A stretch of 64,000 bases of DNA from Pseudomonas sp. TCU-HL1 (GTDB lineage Bacteria > Pseudomonadota > Gammaproteobacteria > Pseudomonadales > Pseudomonadaceae): contig NZ_CP015992.1 in NCBI RefSeq assembly GCF_001708505.1, positions 5,766,001 to 5,830,000 of the forward strand, read 5' to 3'. The translations under genes and the position numbers were made by a program. The number at the start of each line of letters is the position of its first letter. Position 1 is the stretch's first letter. Below the pieces are notes generated by a model, which did no database searches, was not told the DNA's origin, and saw only the letters and a list, made by a program, of their open reading frames with translations. Below, piece by piece: positions 50,349 through 56,235 of this stretch.

Positions 50349-52127
50349 TCAACCCGGCGGCGCCGTTCTGCCAGCCCCTTTACCGTCTTCGCTGACCACT
50401 TTCAGGTCCGCCGCCCTGGCTTTGGGCTTGATCAGGCTGAAATCGATCAGTGCCTTTGGCTGGTACGGATCGCCGATCAGCAACGGCCGGGCCTGGAAAC
50501 CGGCGTTGACCAGGCTTCGACTCGGGTCGAAATCGTCGAAGCGGAGCCCGGCAAGGTCCGCCCAGGTGTGAATGAAACTGGAACTGCTGTAAGGCCGCCC
50601 GAGGTTGGCGCCGAGCTCCTGGGGGTGCTCGGCGCGCCACTGAGGCGAGCGCCAGAGCATGAACGGAATGGTGTACATGGGCGCGGTAGGTGCCGCCTCG
50701 TTGCGCCCCAGCACGTGCGGGTGTTCCTGGTCGAACACCGCCTCGCCGTGATCGGAGAGGTAGAGCAAAAAACCATTGGCGCGGCTGCCGGAGAACTTGT
50801 CGATCAGGCTCGACACCACGTGGTCGTTGAACAGCACGGCGTTGTCATAGCTGTTGTAGGTGGGCAACTGGTCGTCGGTGACGTTGGCCGGTACGCCCTG
50901 GCGGTCGGTGAAGCGCTCGTACTCCGGCGGATAGCGGTATTGGTAGCTCATATGAGTGCCCAGCAGGTGCACCACGATGAACTTGCGCGGCGCCGGGTCG
51001 GCCAGCACCTTCTCGAAGGGCGGCAGCACATCATCGTCGTACTGGCGCGCGTTCTGGTTACGGTTGTTGTTCAGGTAGACCTGCTCATCCGCCTGCCTGG
51101 AGAAGGTGGTGAGCATGGTGTTGCGCTTGGTCAGCGTCTGCTGGTTGGTGATCCAGTACGTCTTGTAGCCGGCCTGCTTCATCATGTTCAGCAGCGACGG
51201 CTTGGTCAGGTAGAGGTCGGGGTTGTTTTCATCAGCGAAGGTCAGCACCTGTTGCAGCGCTTCGATGGTGTAGGGGCGTGGCGTGATGACGTTATTGAAA
51301 ACGTCGAGCTGATCGCGGAGGCGATCGAGGTTCGGCGTGGTCTGGCGCGGATAACCGTAGAGGCTCATGCGCTGGCGATTGGTGGATTCGCCGATCACCA
51401 GCACCAGGGTCGCCGGCAGGCCGGCATTGGCATCCTTGAAATGGGCCAGCGGTGCGATGCGAGCGTTGCCTTCCAGCAGGTCGTGCATGCTGTCCAACTG
51501 CTGGCGGTATTGCCGGTAACCCACCAGCAGTTGCCAGGGCACGGCCGGCTCCATGCGCTTCTCGAAGCTGTCGCGCGCCGCCTCGAAGGTCGCGTTGCCC
51601 AGCCCCTGCTTCACAGCCGGATACCCCACCAGCGCAGCCAGCAGCGCCACACTTGCAAGCATCGCCTTGCTGCGGGGTAGATGAACCGGGCGCAGGCGCA
51701 TCCACAACAACACGGCCCCCAGGGCATAGCCGAGGAAAGCCGGCACCATCCACCAGGCAAAGTATTGGGTCAGGTATTCCGAGCCTTCCGCCACGTTCGA
51801 TTCGAACATGATGAAGATGACACTCTGGGAAAACTCCTGGCCGTAGATCAGGAAGTAACCGAAGGCCGGCAGCGACGCGAGCCAGAGCAGCCCGCCGACG
51901 ACCGCCGCGATGGCCCGCGTGCGCCCCGGGAACAACAACACCGGGATCAGCCACAGGCCACTGAGCAGGAACGCCTGGCGAAACCCGGTGAATCCACTGA
52001 CGCCCGTTACCTGGATCAGCAGTTGGGTGACGCCCGAGAAGTACCAGAAAAAGAGGAAGAGCCAGCCAAGCCCAGCCCAGTCGAAACGCCGCTCCCCGGC
52101 CTTGTGTAAATCGAACTGCATAGACAT
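50349..52127 (-). CDS. phosphoethanolamine transferase-like sulfatase-fold protein (CptA/EptA family)
   Basis: 592 residues: five N-terminal membrane helices (to about residue 180), then a periplasmic alkaline-phosphatase-fold domain. Zn and nucleophile motifs: VLVIGESTNRQRMSLYGYPRQTTPNL with the Thr nucleophile, FIVVHLLGTHMSYQYRYPPEYERF, LLYLSDHGEAVF and HPHVLGRNEA. The family moves phosphoethanolamine from phosphatidylethanolamine to LPS; the GESTNRQRMSLYGY form is closest to CptA, which modifies core heptose, but EptA-like lipid A activity cannot be excluded. Last core gene before the island. Confidence 0.88.
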   Translation of the reverse strand: MSMQFDLHKAGERRFDWAGLGWLFLFFWYFSGVTQLLIQVTGVSGFTGFRQAFLLSGLWLIPVLLFPGRTRAIAAVVGGLLWLASLPAFGYFLIYGQEFSQSVIFIMFESNVAEGSEYLTQYFAWWMVPAFLGYALGAVLLWMRLRPVHLPRSKAMLASVALLAALVGYPAVKQGLGNATFEAARDSFEKRMEPAVPWQLLVGYRQYRQQLDSMHDLLEGNARIAPLAHFKDANAGLPATLVLVIGESTNRQRMSLYGYPRQTTPNLDRLRDQLDVFNNVITPRPYTIEALQQVLTFADENNPDLYLTKPSLLNMMKQAGYKTYWITNQQTLTKRNTMLTTFSRQADEQVYLNNNRNQNARQYDDDVLPPFEKVLADPAPRKFIVVHLLGTHMSYQYRYPPEYERFTDRQGVPANVTDDQLPTYNSYDNAVLFNDHVVSSLIDKFSGSRANGFLLYLSDHGEAVFDQEHPHVLGRNEAAPTAPMYTIPFMLWRSPQWRAEHPQELGANLGRPYSSSSFIHTWADLAGLRFDDFDPSRSLVNAGFQARPLLIGDPYQPKALIDFSLIKPKARAADLKVVSEDGKGAGRTAPPG

Positions 52128-52325
52128 CTGCCCTAGTCGAGCCCTGACCAGACCATCTGATCGAAAAGCAGGGAATATGACTGCGAATACGTGAAAAGTT
52201 CGTCAATAGTCCCTCAACCCGGCCGGGAACACCGTTCTCGAAATGGGCTCAGGAATATGAACCCGCCGCTGGTTTCCTGGGCTGGAAACTTCTTCGCTGC
52301 TTGTATGAACGCGAAACCCAGCGCC

Positions 52326-52374
52326 AAGAAAAAGCCCCCGCCGGATCGCTCCGACGGGGGCTTTTCATTCACTG
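52326..52374. repeat. left 49-bp direct repeat of the island (copy of the typA terminator)
   Basis: A block starting AAGAAAAAGCCCCCGCCGG and ending CTTTTCATTCACTG is identical to 62306-62354 except for one base in the stem (A here, G there). It includes a 15-bp terminator stem (52330-52344 with 52351-52365, one mismatch) and 9 bases beyond it. It lies 199 bases upstream of the CptA-like gene. The region between the two copies is low-GC and mobile-element rich. Confidence 0.85.
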
Positions 52375-52403
52375 GGACCGAAAGGGGACAGAAAAACAGG
52401 AAA

Positions 52404-52461
52404 AAAGAGAAAAAGGGGACGACTAAAAAGGGGACCGACTAAAAAGGACTAAAAAGGGGAC
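52404..52461 (+). repeat. short tandem run of AAAAAGGGGAC units
   Basis: AAAAAGGGGACGACT, AAAAAGGGGACCGACT, AAAAAGGACT and AAAAAGGGGACAG follow one another and lead straight into the 83-bp inverted-repeat element. They are partial copies of its end, so this looks like repeated abortive insertion or slippage at one side. A shorter run (AAAAAAGGGGACT twice) precedes the element at 55850. Confidence 0.7.
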
Positions 52462-52534
52462 AGATTTATTTAAGCACTCTAACCCTGACCTCAAAGACAG
52501 CTTTAGAGTAGGGGAAATAAATCTGTCCCCTTTT
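52452..52534. repeat. 83-bp inverted-repeat element, copy a
   Basis: Begins AAAAGGGGACAGATTTATTT and ends AAATAAATCTGTCCCCTTTT, exact inverses of 20 bases, with an inner dyad CTCTAA...TTTAGAG. Same unit at 53091, 53731 and 55850; its halves flank the RAYT gene at 54171-54951, and a lone half is at 58467. It is therefore the REPIN-like non-autonomous form tied to that transposase. A degenerate half also follows at about 52558-52581. Confidence 0.85.
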
Positions 52535-52591
52535 CGTTTCTTCGCTTTTCCTTTCGGAAAAATAAATCCGTCTACTTTTCTCTGCGCTCAC

Positions 52592-52969
52592 TCATTCTTT
52601 ATTATTCACACTCAAATAATCACTAGGAAGACGATAGTCCTCAGGAATTACGGGCCATCCATACTCTTCCGAAAAAGCAACACTCTCAATATCCTCAAAA
52701 ATCCCCTCAAACTGATTAAGAAGCCTTAGAGCCACACCTCTTGCCACAACCAAAGCAGCAACCTGAACCAACTTATCATTTTTTTCCAGCGCCTTACTGA
52801 ATATACAGATCTGTTCATTAAGCTTTCTTAGAGACCCACAGAATTCATCACTCCAGTCAATAGAGAAATCACTAGAAAAATCGTTAATGCGCTCTATCGG
52901 AAATCCTTTAGATTCAAATAAATTCAAAAGCGCGATCCTCACACAATTCAGTTCAATATCATTTTTCAC
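52592..52969 (-). CDS. probable immunity protein (cassette E)
   Basis: 125 residues, AT-rich and acidic (MKNDIELNCVRIALLNLFESKGF ... EGIFEDIESVAFSEEYGWPVIPEDYRLPSDYL). No signal peptide or membrane helix, so cytoplasmic. Its ATG overlaps by 4 bases the stop of a toxin-like tail (AQHKNHLEVFDSKGRFRYVLN...), the arrangement of contact-dependent-inhibition toxin/immunity pairs. I do not recognise the family; the immunity role is inferred from position, coupling, size and composition. The partner toxin is only a fragment, so this is an orphan immunity gene. Confidence 0.55.
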   Translation of the reverse strand: MKNDIELNCVRIALLNLFESKGFPIERINDFSSDFSIDWSDEFCGSLRKLNEQICIFSKALEKNDKLVQVAALVVARGVALRLLNQFEGIFEDIESVAFSEEYGWPVIPEDYRLPSDYLSVNNKE

Positions 52970-53090
52970 TCTATTTTCCTCCCAACTGCAGCCTGTGTCT
53001 TTGACGCATTAATTTCACCATCTAAGTTTAGGACATACCTGAACCTTCCTTTACTATCAAACACCTCAAGGTGGTTCTTGTGCTGCGCAA
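52966..53090 (-). pseudogene. C-terminal toxin-tail fragment (cassette E)
   Basis: About 40 codons immediately after the inverted repeat b: FAQHKNHLEVFDSKGRFRYV followed by LNLDGEINASKTQAAVGRKIE. The pattern nHLEVFDskGr..gvLnlDG.inaSKT...GR resembles the ends of nuclease-type polymorphic toxins of CDI/Rhs systems (from memory, not searched). There is no start of its own; in the present sequence the frame is fused through the repeat to the 5' part of a RAYT gene, giving a chimeric 120-codon frame from 53328 that is probably meaningless. It is the displaced partner of the immunity gene 52592-52969. Confidence 0.55.
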
Positions 53091-53173
53091 AAAAGGGGAC
53101 AGATTTATTTAAGCGCTCTAATCCTGACATCAAAGACAGTTTTAGAGTATGAAAAATAAATCTGTCCCCTTTT
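53091..53173. repeat. 83-bp inverted-repeat element, copy b
   Basis: Ends AAAAGGGGACAG and CTGTCCCCTTTT, inner CTCTAA/TTTAGAG as in copy a. It joins the toxin tail of cassette E on one side to a broken RAYT gene on the other. Confidence 0.85.
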
Positions 53174-53178
53174 CCGGT

Positions 53179-53328
53179 CTTGACGCCAAAAGCATCTTTC
53201 AACTCACGCAGATCATCGACGTAGCGCAGAAAATCGCCGTCCTCTGCAAAAACGACTTGCCGGTTGTGGCCCCGCTGCACAATGTGATGCGGATAGTTTG
53301 GTAACAACACCCGCCCGACCCTAGGCAT
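53179..53328 (-). pseudogene. 5' fragment of a second RAYT transposase gene
   Basis: The first 50 codons (MPRVGRVLLPNYPHHIVQRG ... ELKDAFGVK) equal the intact RAYT at 54194-54886 except for two residues (DGDFL instead of DCDFQ). It stops at the inverted repeat b, before the HVH motif, so it is inactive. The DNA upstream of it also matches that of the intact copy, including a half repeat (TTAGAGTAAGTAAAATAAAT at 53361-53380, ending in CCACCCC). This shows a duplication of the transposon end. Confidence 0.85.
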
Positions 53329-53403
53329 GTTCTCTCCCTCCGTAGCTAGCTTCAGTCGGAATTAGAGTAAGTAAAATAAATCCACCCCTTCTCTGCGCTT
53401 TAT

Positions 53404-53697
53404 TTAATAACCTTTAAAGAAAAACAACATAACATACACAAACAATGCCACCACACCCATTAGCCCCCTAACGTATGGATTCGAGTCTTTACCAACCCCT
53501 CCTCCAGCGGAAAACACAATCTCCCGCCCACTAACAAACGAATAAAAGCATTGCCCAAACCATAACTGCCCCAACAAGACCCCCCAAAAAACATCACGCC
53601 CCCCCTGAAATAAAAATAAATTAACAAGCGAAGACACAACCATGACAACAAGGACAACATACCTAACACCATATAACAAACCAAGAAATTTACTCAT
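53404..53697 (-). CDS. small membrane immunity-like protein I3 (cassette D)
   Basis: 97 residues from the second of two adjacent ATGs (53697; 53700 is the other), by analogy with I1. Three hydrophobic segments: VVLVVMVVSSLVNLFLF, VFWGVLLGQLWFGQCFYSFV and GLMGVVALFVYVMLFFF. It is a clear paralogue of I1 (55942-56235): both share VVSSLVNL, FWGV.LGQ.WFGQC.YSF, GREI and a VGK.S..Y.RG block. It overlaps a short footprint of a toxin C-terminus (53690-53730). Strongly AT-rich. Interpreted as an orphan immunity gene against a membrane-active toxin. Confidence 0.6.
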   Translation of the reverse strand: MSKFLGLLYGVRYVVLVVMVVSSLVNLFLFQGGRDVFWGVLLGQLWFGQCFYSFVSGREIVFSAGGGVGKDSNPYVRGLMGVVALFVYVMLFFFKGY

Positions 53698-53730
53698 CAT
53701 TTGATAGAACCCTCTTTGCGTTTCGACGAA
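53690..53730 (-). pseudogene. footprint of toxin C-terminus before I3
   Basis: On the minus strand, in the frame overlapping the I3 start, the codons read KRNAKRVLSNDE-stop. The intact haemagglutinin-like gene ends VENAREVFSSDE-stop in the same place relative to I1. The footprint stops exactly where inverted repeat c begins (53731). So an earlier copy of the toxin gene stood here and was cut back to its last codons. Confidence 0.65.
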
Positions 53731-53814
53731 AAAAGGGGACAGATTTATTTAAGCACTCTAATCCTGACCTAAAAGACAGCTTTAGAGCAGGAAAAAATAA
53801 ATCCGCCCCCTTTT
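53731..53814. repeat. 83-bp inverted-repeat element, copy c
   Basis: Starts AAAAGGGGACAGATTTATTT; the far half has drifted (AAATAAATCCGCCCCCTTTT) and is one base longer. It separates I2 from the I3 cassette. Confidence 0.8.
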
Positions 53815-53829
53815 CCACGCCTTTTCCAA

Positions 53830-54135
53830 TCACCCCCCCCAAGCCTTGCCGTAACCATTAAATGCAAACATCCCCAAATAAACCAATAGCGCCCATCCAC
53901 CAACTAAGAGCCTAACCCCCCAAGGATGATCAACCTTAACCCCGCCGGGCGCCAAGCGAATAGTTTTGTTTGCAATGTAACAATAAAACCCTTGACCAAA
54001 AAAAAGCTGCACAGAAATAACGCCCCAAAAATTACTCCACTCTCCGACAAACCTAATAGAGTTCAGCGCACTACCTAAAAACATCAAAAAAACCACAAAA
54101 CCCTTGTACCGGCAGAGAAACTCAAGAAACTTCAT
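53830..54135 (-). CDS. small membrane immunity-like protein I2 (cassette C)
   Basis: 101 residues, three hydrophobic segments (FVVFLMFLGSALNSI, FWGVISVQLFFGQGFYCYI, LLVGGWALLVYLGMFAF). It is a more distant paralogue of I1 and I3: the core FWGV...QL.FGQ.FY.. and the GG before the third helix are kept, the flanks have diverged. ATG 54135 overlaps by 4 bases the stop of a toxin-tail footprint reading LVENGRELFE-stop. Orphan immunity gene by the same reasoning as I3; divergence suggests a different specificity. Confidence 0.58.
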   Translation of the reverse strand: MKFLEFLCRYKGFVVFLMFLGSALNSIRFVGEWSNFWGVISVQLFFGQGFYCYIANKTIRLAPGGVKVDHPWGVRLLVGGWALLVYLGMFAFNGYGKAWGG

Positions 54136-54170
54136 TCAAATAATTCCCGTCCATTTTCGACCAATCGGAA
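54132..54170 (-). pseudogene. footprint of toxin C-terminus before I2
   Basis: Minus-strand codons RLVENGRELFE-stop, matching the end of the intact haemagglutinin-like protein (AIVENAREVFSSDE). It abuts the end of the RAYT element at 54171. Confidence 0.65.
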
Positions 54171-54951
54171 AAAAGGGGACAGATTTATTTTCCCTACTCT
54201 AATTTCGGTCTGCCCTGCGTCCTTCGTTCAATCCGTACTCCAGCAATACGCTCAACCTCATCCGCGAAGCGATTGCTGCCTGTTAATTGCCCACGTTGTA
54301 TTGCCTCCCGAATGAGGCTCAATTCCTCGGCGGGCACCACTTGCCTTATGAACTCGACATACCGGCGGCGGCGTTCTTCATCCGTAGCTCCAAGAGCTTC
54401 GAAGCACGGATCGATGTCCAGCCAGTTTTGGCTTGGCACTTCGCCCACACGACGGGCATAGCTCGACCAGGGATAGTCTCCCGCATCGGAAACCATACGA
54501 GCCCGAACCGGGTTCAGTTCGATATATCGGCTACAGGCCAACAGGTAACTATCAGACTGCACGATGCTTGACTTGTAGCGGCCTTCCCACAAGGTGCCCG
54601 ATCGCCCTTCCAGACGATTTCGGTAACGCGTTGCGCGAGCCGCCAAGGTCTTCATCAACTGACTTAGCCCCGTCAGCGAATCGCCAGGGGCCAACAGTAG
54701 ATGGACATGATTGGTCATCAGGCAGTACGCATATACCTTGACACCAAAAGCATCTTTCAACTCACGCAGATCATCGACGTAACGCTGAAAATCACAGTCC
54801 TCTGCAAAAACGACTTGCCGGTTGTGACCACGTTGCACAATGTGATGCGGATAGTTTGGTAACAACACCCGCCCAACCCTGGGCATGTTTTCTCCCTCCG
54901 TAGCTAGCTTCAGTCGGAATTAGAGCAAGGAAAATAAATCCGTCCCCTTTT
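54171..54951 (-). mobile_element. RAYT element: Y1 transposase gene between inverted half-repeats
   Basis: The half repeats AAAAGGGGACAGATTTATTT (54171-54190, continuing to the CTCTAA at about 54203) and TTAGAGCAAGGAAAATAAAT...CCCCTTTT (54920-54951) flank one transposase gene. These halves, joined directly, give the 83-bp units at 52452, 53091, 53731 and 55850. This is the presumed autonomous parent of the repeats in the island. Confidence 0.8.
54194..54886 (-). CDS. REP-associated tyrosine transposase (RAYT, Y1/HUH family)
   Basis: 230 residues, Y1_Tnp (IS200-like) domain: N-terminal MPRVGRVLLPNYPHHIVQRG, HUH motif HVH at 60-62 in CLMTNHVHLLLAPGD, GTLWEGRYKSSIVQSD, and catalytic Tyr at about 121 in CSRYIELNPVRARMV. 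C-terminal region with DPWFEAL-like DPCFEALGATDEERRRRYVEFI and GRPKLE. RAYTs act on flanking palindromes as single-stranded DNA and are usually single-copy, vertically kept genes that spread REPINs. Here it looks intact. Its stop codon TAG lies within the left half-repeat. Confidence 0.92.
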   Translation of the reverse strand: MPRVGRVLLPNYPHHIVQRGHNRQVVFAEDCDFQRYVDDLRELKDAFGVKVYAYCLMTNHVHLLLAPGDSLTGLSQLMKTLAARATRYRNRLEGRSGTLWEGRYKSSIVQSDSYLLACSRYIELNPVRARMVSDAGDYPWSSYARRVGEVPSQNWLDIDPCFEALGATDEERRRRYVEFIRQVVPAEELSLIREAIQRGQLTGSNRFADEVERIAGVRIERRTQGRPKLE

Positions 54952-54998
54952 CTTTTCATCCCAATCCTTCCCCTTTTCTGTGGAATCAACTTTTATAC

Positions 54999-55382
54999 CT
55001 AGAATACATAACAAGATGTCTTATCAGCTGTTTCCCTCCGCCAAGACTTAATAAAACCGCCGGAAGAAACCAGTATTGAATAACTACAAATAGAAACCCC
55101 TCCACTAGACTGCAAGTAAATTATGTAATACCTAGTACTCCCGCCCTCCTTCACAGCCTTCTCGAATCCTCGCTTATCACTTCCAACCCCTCTCATATAG
55201 AGCCCTCTTTCCGGCCAAGCATATAGAGACACTGCAGGGTTGAATGTCTTACCTATAAGATCATCTCTACTGAGCTCCCAAGCTCTATAGGACAGGCACC
55301 CCGAAACGATCATTGCCAACCCCAAGACTCCTAGAAGCTCCACCGATTTAATTTTTATTTCTTTTTTTGGCATTCGCATCAA
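54999..55382 (-). CDS. small lipoprotein, probable immunity protein (cassette B)
   Basis: Up to 127 residues (starts at 55382 or, two codons later in the MMRM run, 55373). A lipoprotein signal ends at Cys29 in MIVSGC. The mature part (LSYRAWELSRDDLIGKTFNPAVSLYAWPERGLYMRGVG ... YYIIYLQSSGGVSICSYSILVSS) is beta-rich. It overlaps the 3' end of toxin-tail fragment B by about 26-35 bases. A periplasmic lipoprotein immunity protein would fit an effector acting on the envelope. No family recognised; inferred from context. Confidence 0.5.
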   Translation of the reverse strand: MMRMPKKEIKIKSVELLGVLGLAMIVSGCLSYRAWELSRDDLIGKTFNPAVSLYAWPERGLYMRGVGSDKRGFEKAVKEGGSTRYYIIYLQSSGGVSICSYSILVSSGGFIKSWRRETADKTSCYVF

Positions 55383-55845
55383 GCAAGCCTTCTATAACAG
55401 GTCGATATTTTTCATAAACAGCGCCGTAATTCACAAAAACCGCCGGAGGCATGCTGCCTATATTTTCAAGCACTGTCATATCCGCACCCTTTGACCTTTC
55501 AAGAGAAATCATCCACTGATCATGCAGGGTTGCAAATGCATTAAATCCTGGAATTTCATTCAGCACATTACTCATAGCGGCCCCATGACATATAGAATAG
55601 AACCCCGCACAAGCCGAATCATTCAAAGGCAAGTTAATACCTATATTCTTTCCTTCCTGTAAATATCCATTAATATTTACCTGAGGAACAACCCCAGAAG
55701 AATCATCGAAATTTGAACCACTAGGCCTGTCTACACCGGGCCTTACATCTGGCTCTCGTCCTACGGAATACTGATACAACTCCATCAAGGCTCCAGTTGC
55801 CGCCAGACTCAGCCAACTTTCTTTATCTTGGTTTAAAAAAGGGGA
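55348..55845 (-). pseudogene. C-terminal haemagglutinin/toxin fragment (cassette B)
   Basis: The frame opens just inside the inverted-repeat remnant (stop at 55846-55848) with LNQDKESWLSLAATGALMELYQYSVGRE and runs 165 codons; the first ATG is at 55788. Blocks YQYSVGREPDVRPGVDRPSG, ACAGFYSICHGAAMSNVLNEIPGFNAFATLHDQWM and MPPAVFVNYGAVYEKYRP recall the C-terminal domain of some filamentous haemagglutinins and Rhs proteins (from memory). No signal peptide, no promoter visible. It is read as the displaced C-terminal region of a CdiA-like protein, cut on its 5' side by repeat e. Confidence 0.5.
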
Positions 55846-55849
55846 CTAA

Positions 55850-55932
55850 AAAAGGGGACAGATTTATTTAAGCACTCTAATCCTGACCTCAAAGGCAGCT
55901 TTAGAGTAGGAAAAATAAATCAACCCCCTTTT
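55850..55932. repeat. 83-bp inverted-repeat element, copy e
   Basis: AAAAGGGGACAGATTTATTT at the left, AAATAAATCAACCCCCTTTT at the right (two changes), inner CTCTAA/TTTAGAG intact. A partial extra copy of its end (AAAAAAGGGGACT) precedes it. It separates cassette B from I1. Confidence 0.82.
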
Positions 55933-55941
55933 CCAGTCGAA

Positions 55942-56235
55942 TCAATACTCCCTAAAGAAAAACAAAAGAATATATAGAAATAGTGCAAACCCACCCACCG
56001 CCCCCCTCAAATAGACACTTGACTCCTTCCCAACCCTAGCCCCTGCCGAATAAATAATCTCTCGCCCACATATAAATGAATAAACGCACTGCCCAAACCA
56101 TATCTGCCCCAAAAACACTCCCCAAAACACGCCCCACTCACCCAGCAACGACAACAAATTAACTAGCGAAGACACAACCATAAGCACCAAAATAGCTCTT
56201 CTCTTAAAATACAACCACCTCACAAACCTACTCAT
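55942..56235 (-). CDS. small membrane immunity-like protein I1, partner of the haemagglutinin C-terminus
   Basis: 97 residues from ATG 56235, which overlaps the stop of the haemagglutinin-like gene by 8 bases; the eight earlier in-frame codons are discarded. Three hydrophobic segments (AILVLMVVSSLVNLLSLL, VFWGVFLGQIWFGQCVYSFI, AVGGFALFLYILLFFF). Paralogous to I3 and I2. By the logic of CDI loci it should protect against the toxin encoded by the last part of the overlapping gene; membrane location fits a membrane-inserting toxin, as known for CdiI of ionophore-type CdiA. Role inferred. Confidence 0.62.
   Translation of the reverse strand: MSRFVRWLYFKRRAILVLMVVSSLVNLLSLLGEWGVFWGVFLGQIWFGQCVYSFICGREIIYSAGARVGKESSVYLRGAVGGFALFLYILLFFFREY

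Noticed and set aside
52452..55932. Repeat units tested as a CRISPR array
   Set aside because: Units are palindromic, 83 bp long, irregularly spaced by hundreds of bases with genes between them, and no cas gene is near.
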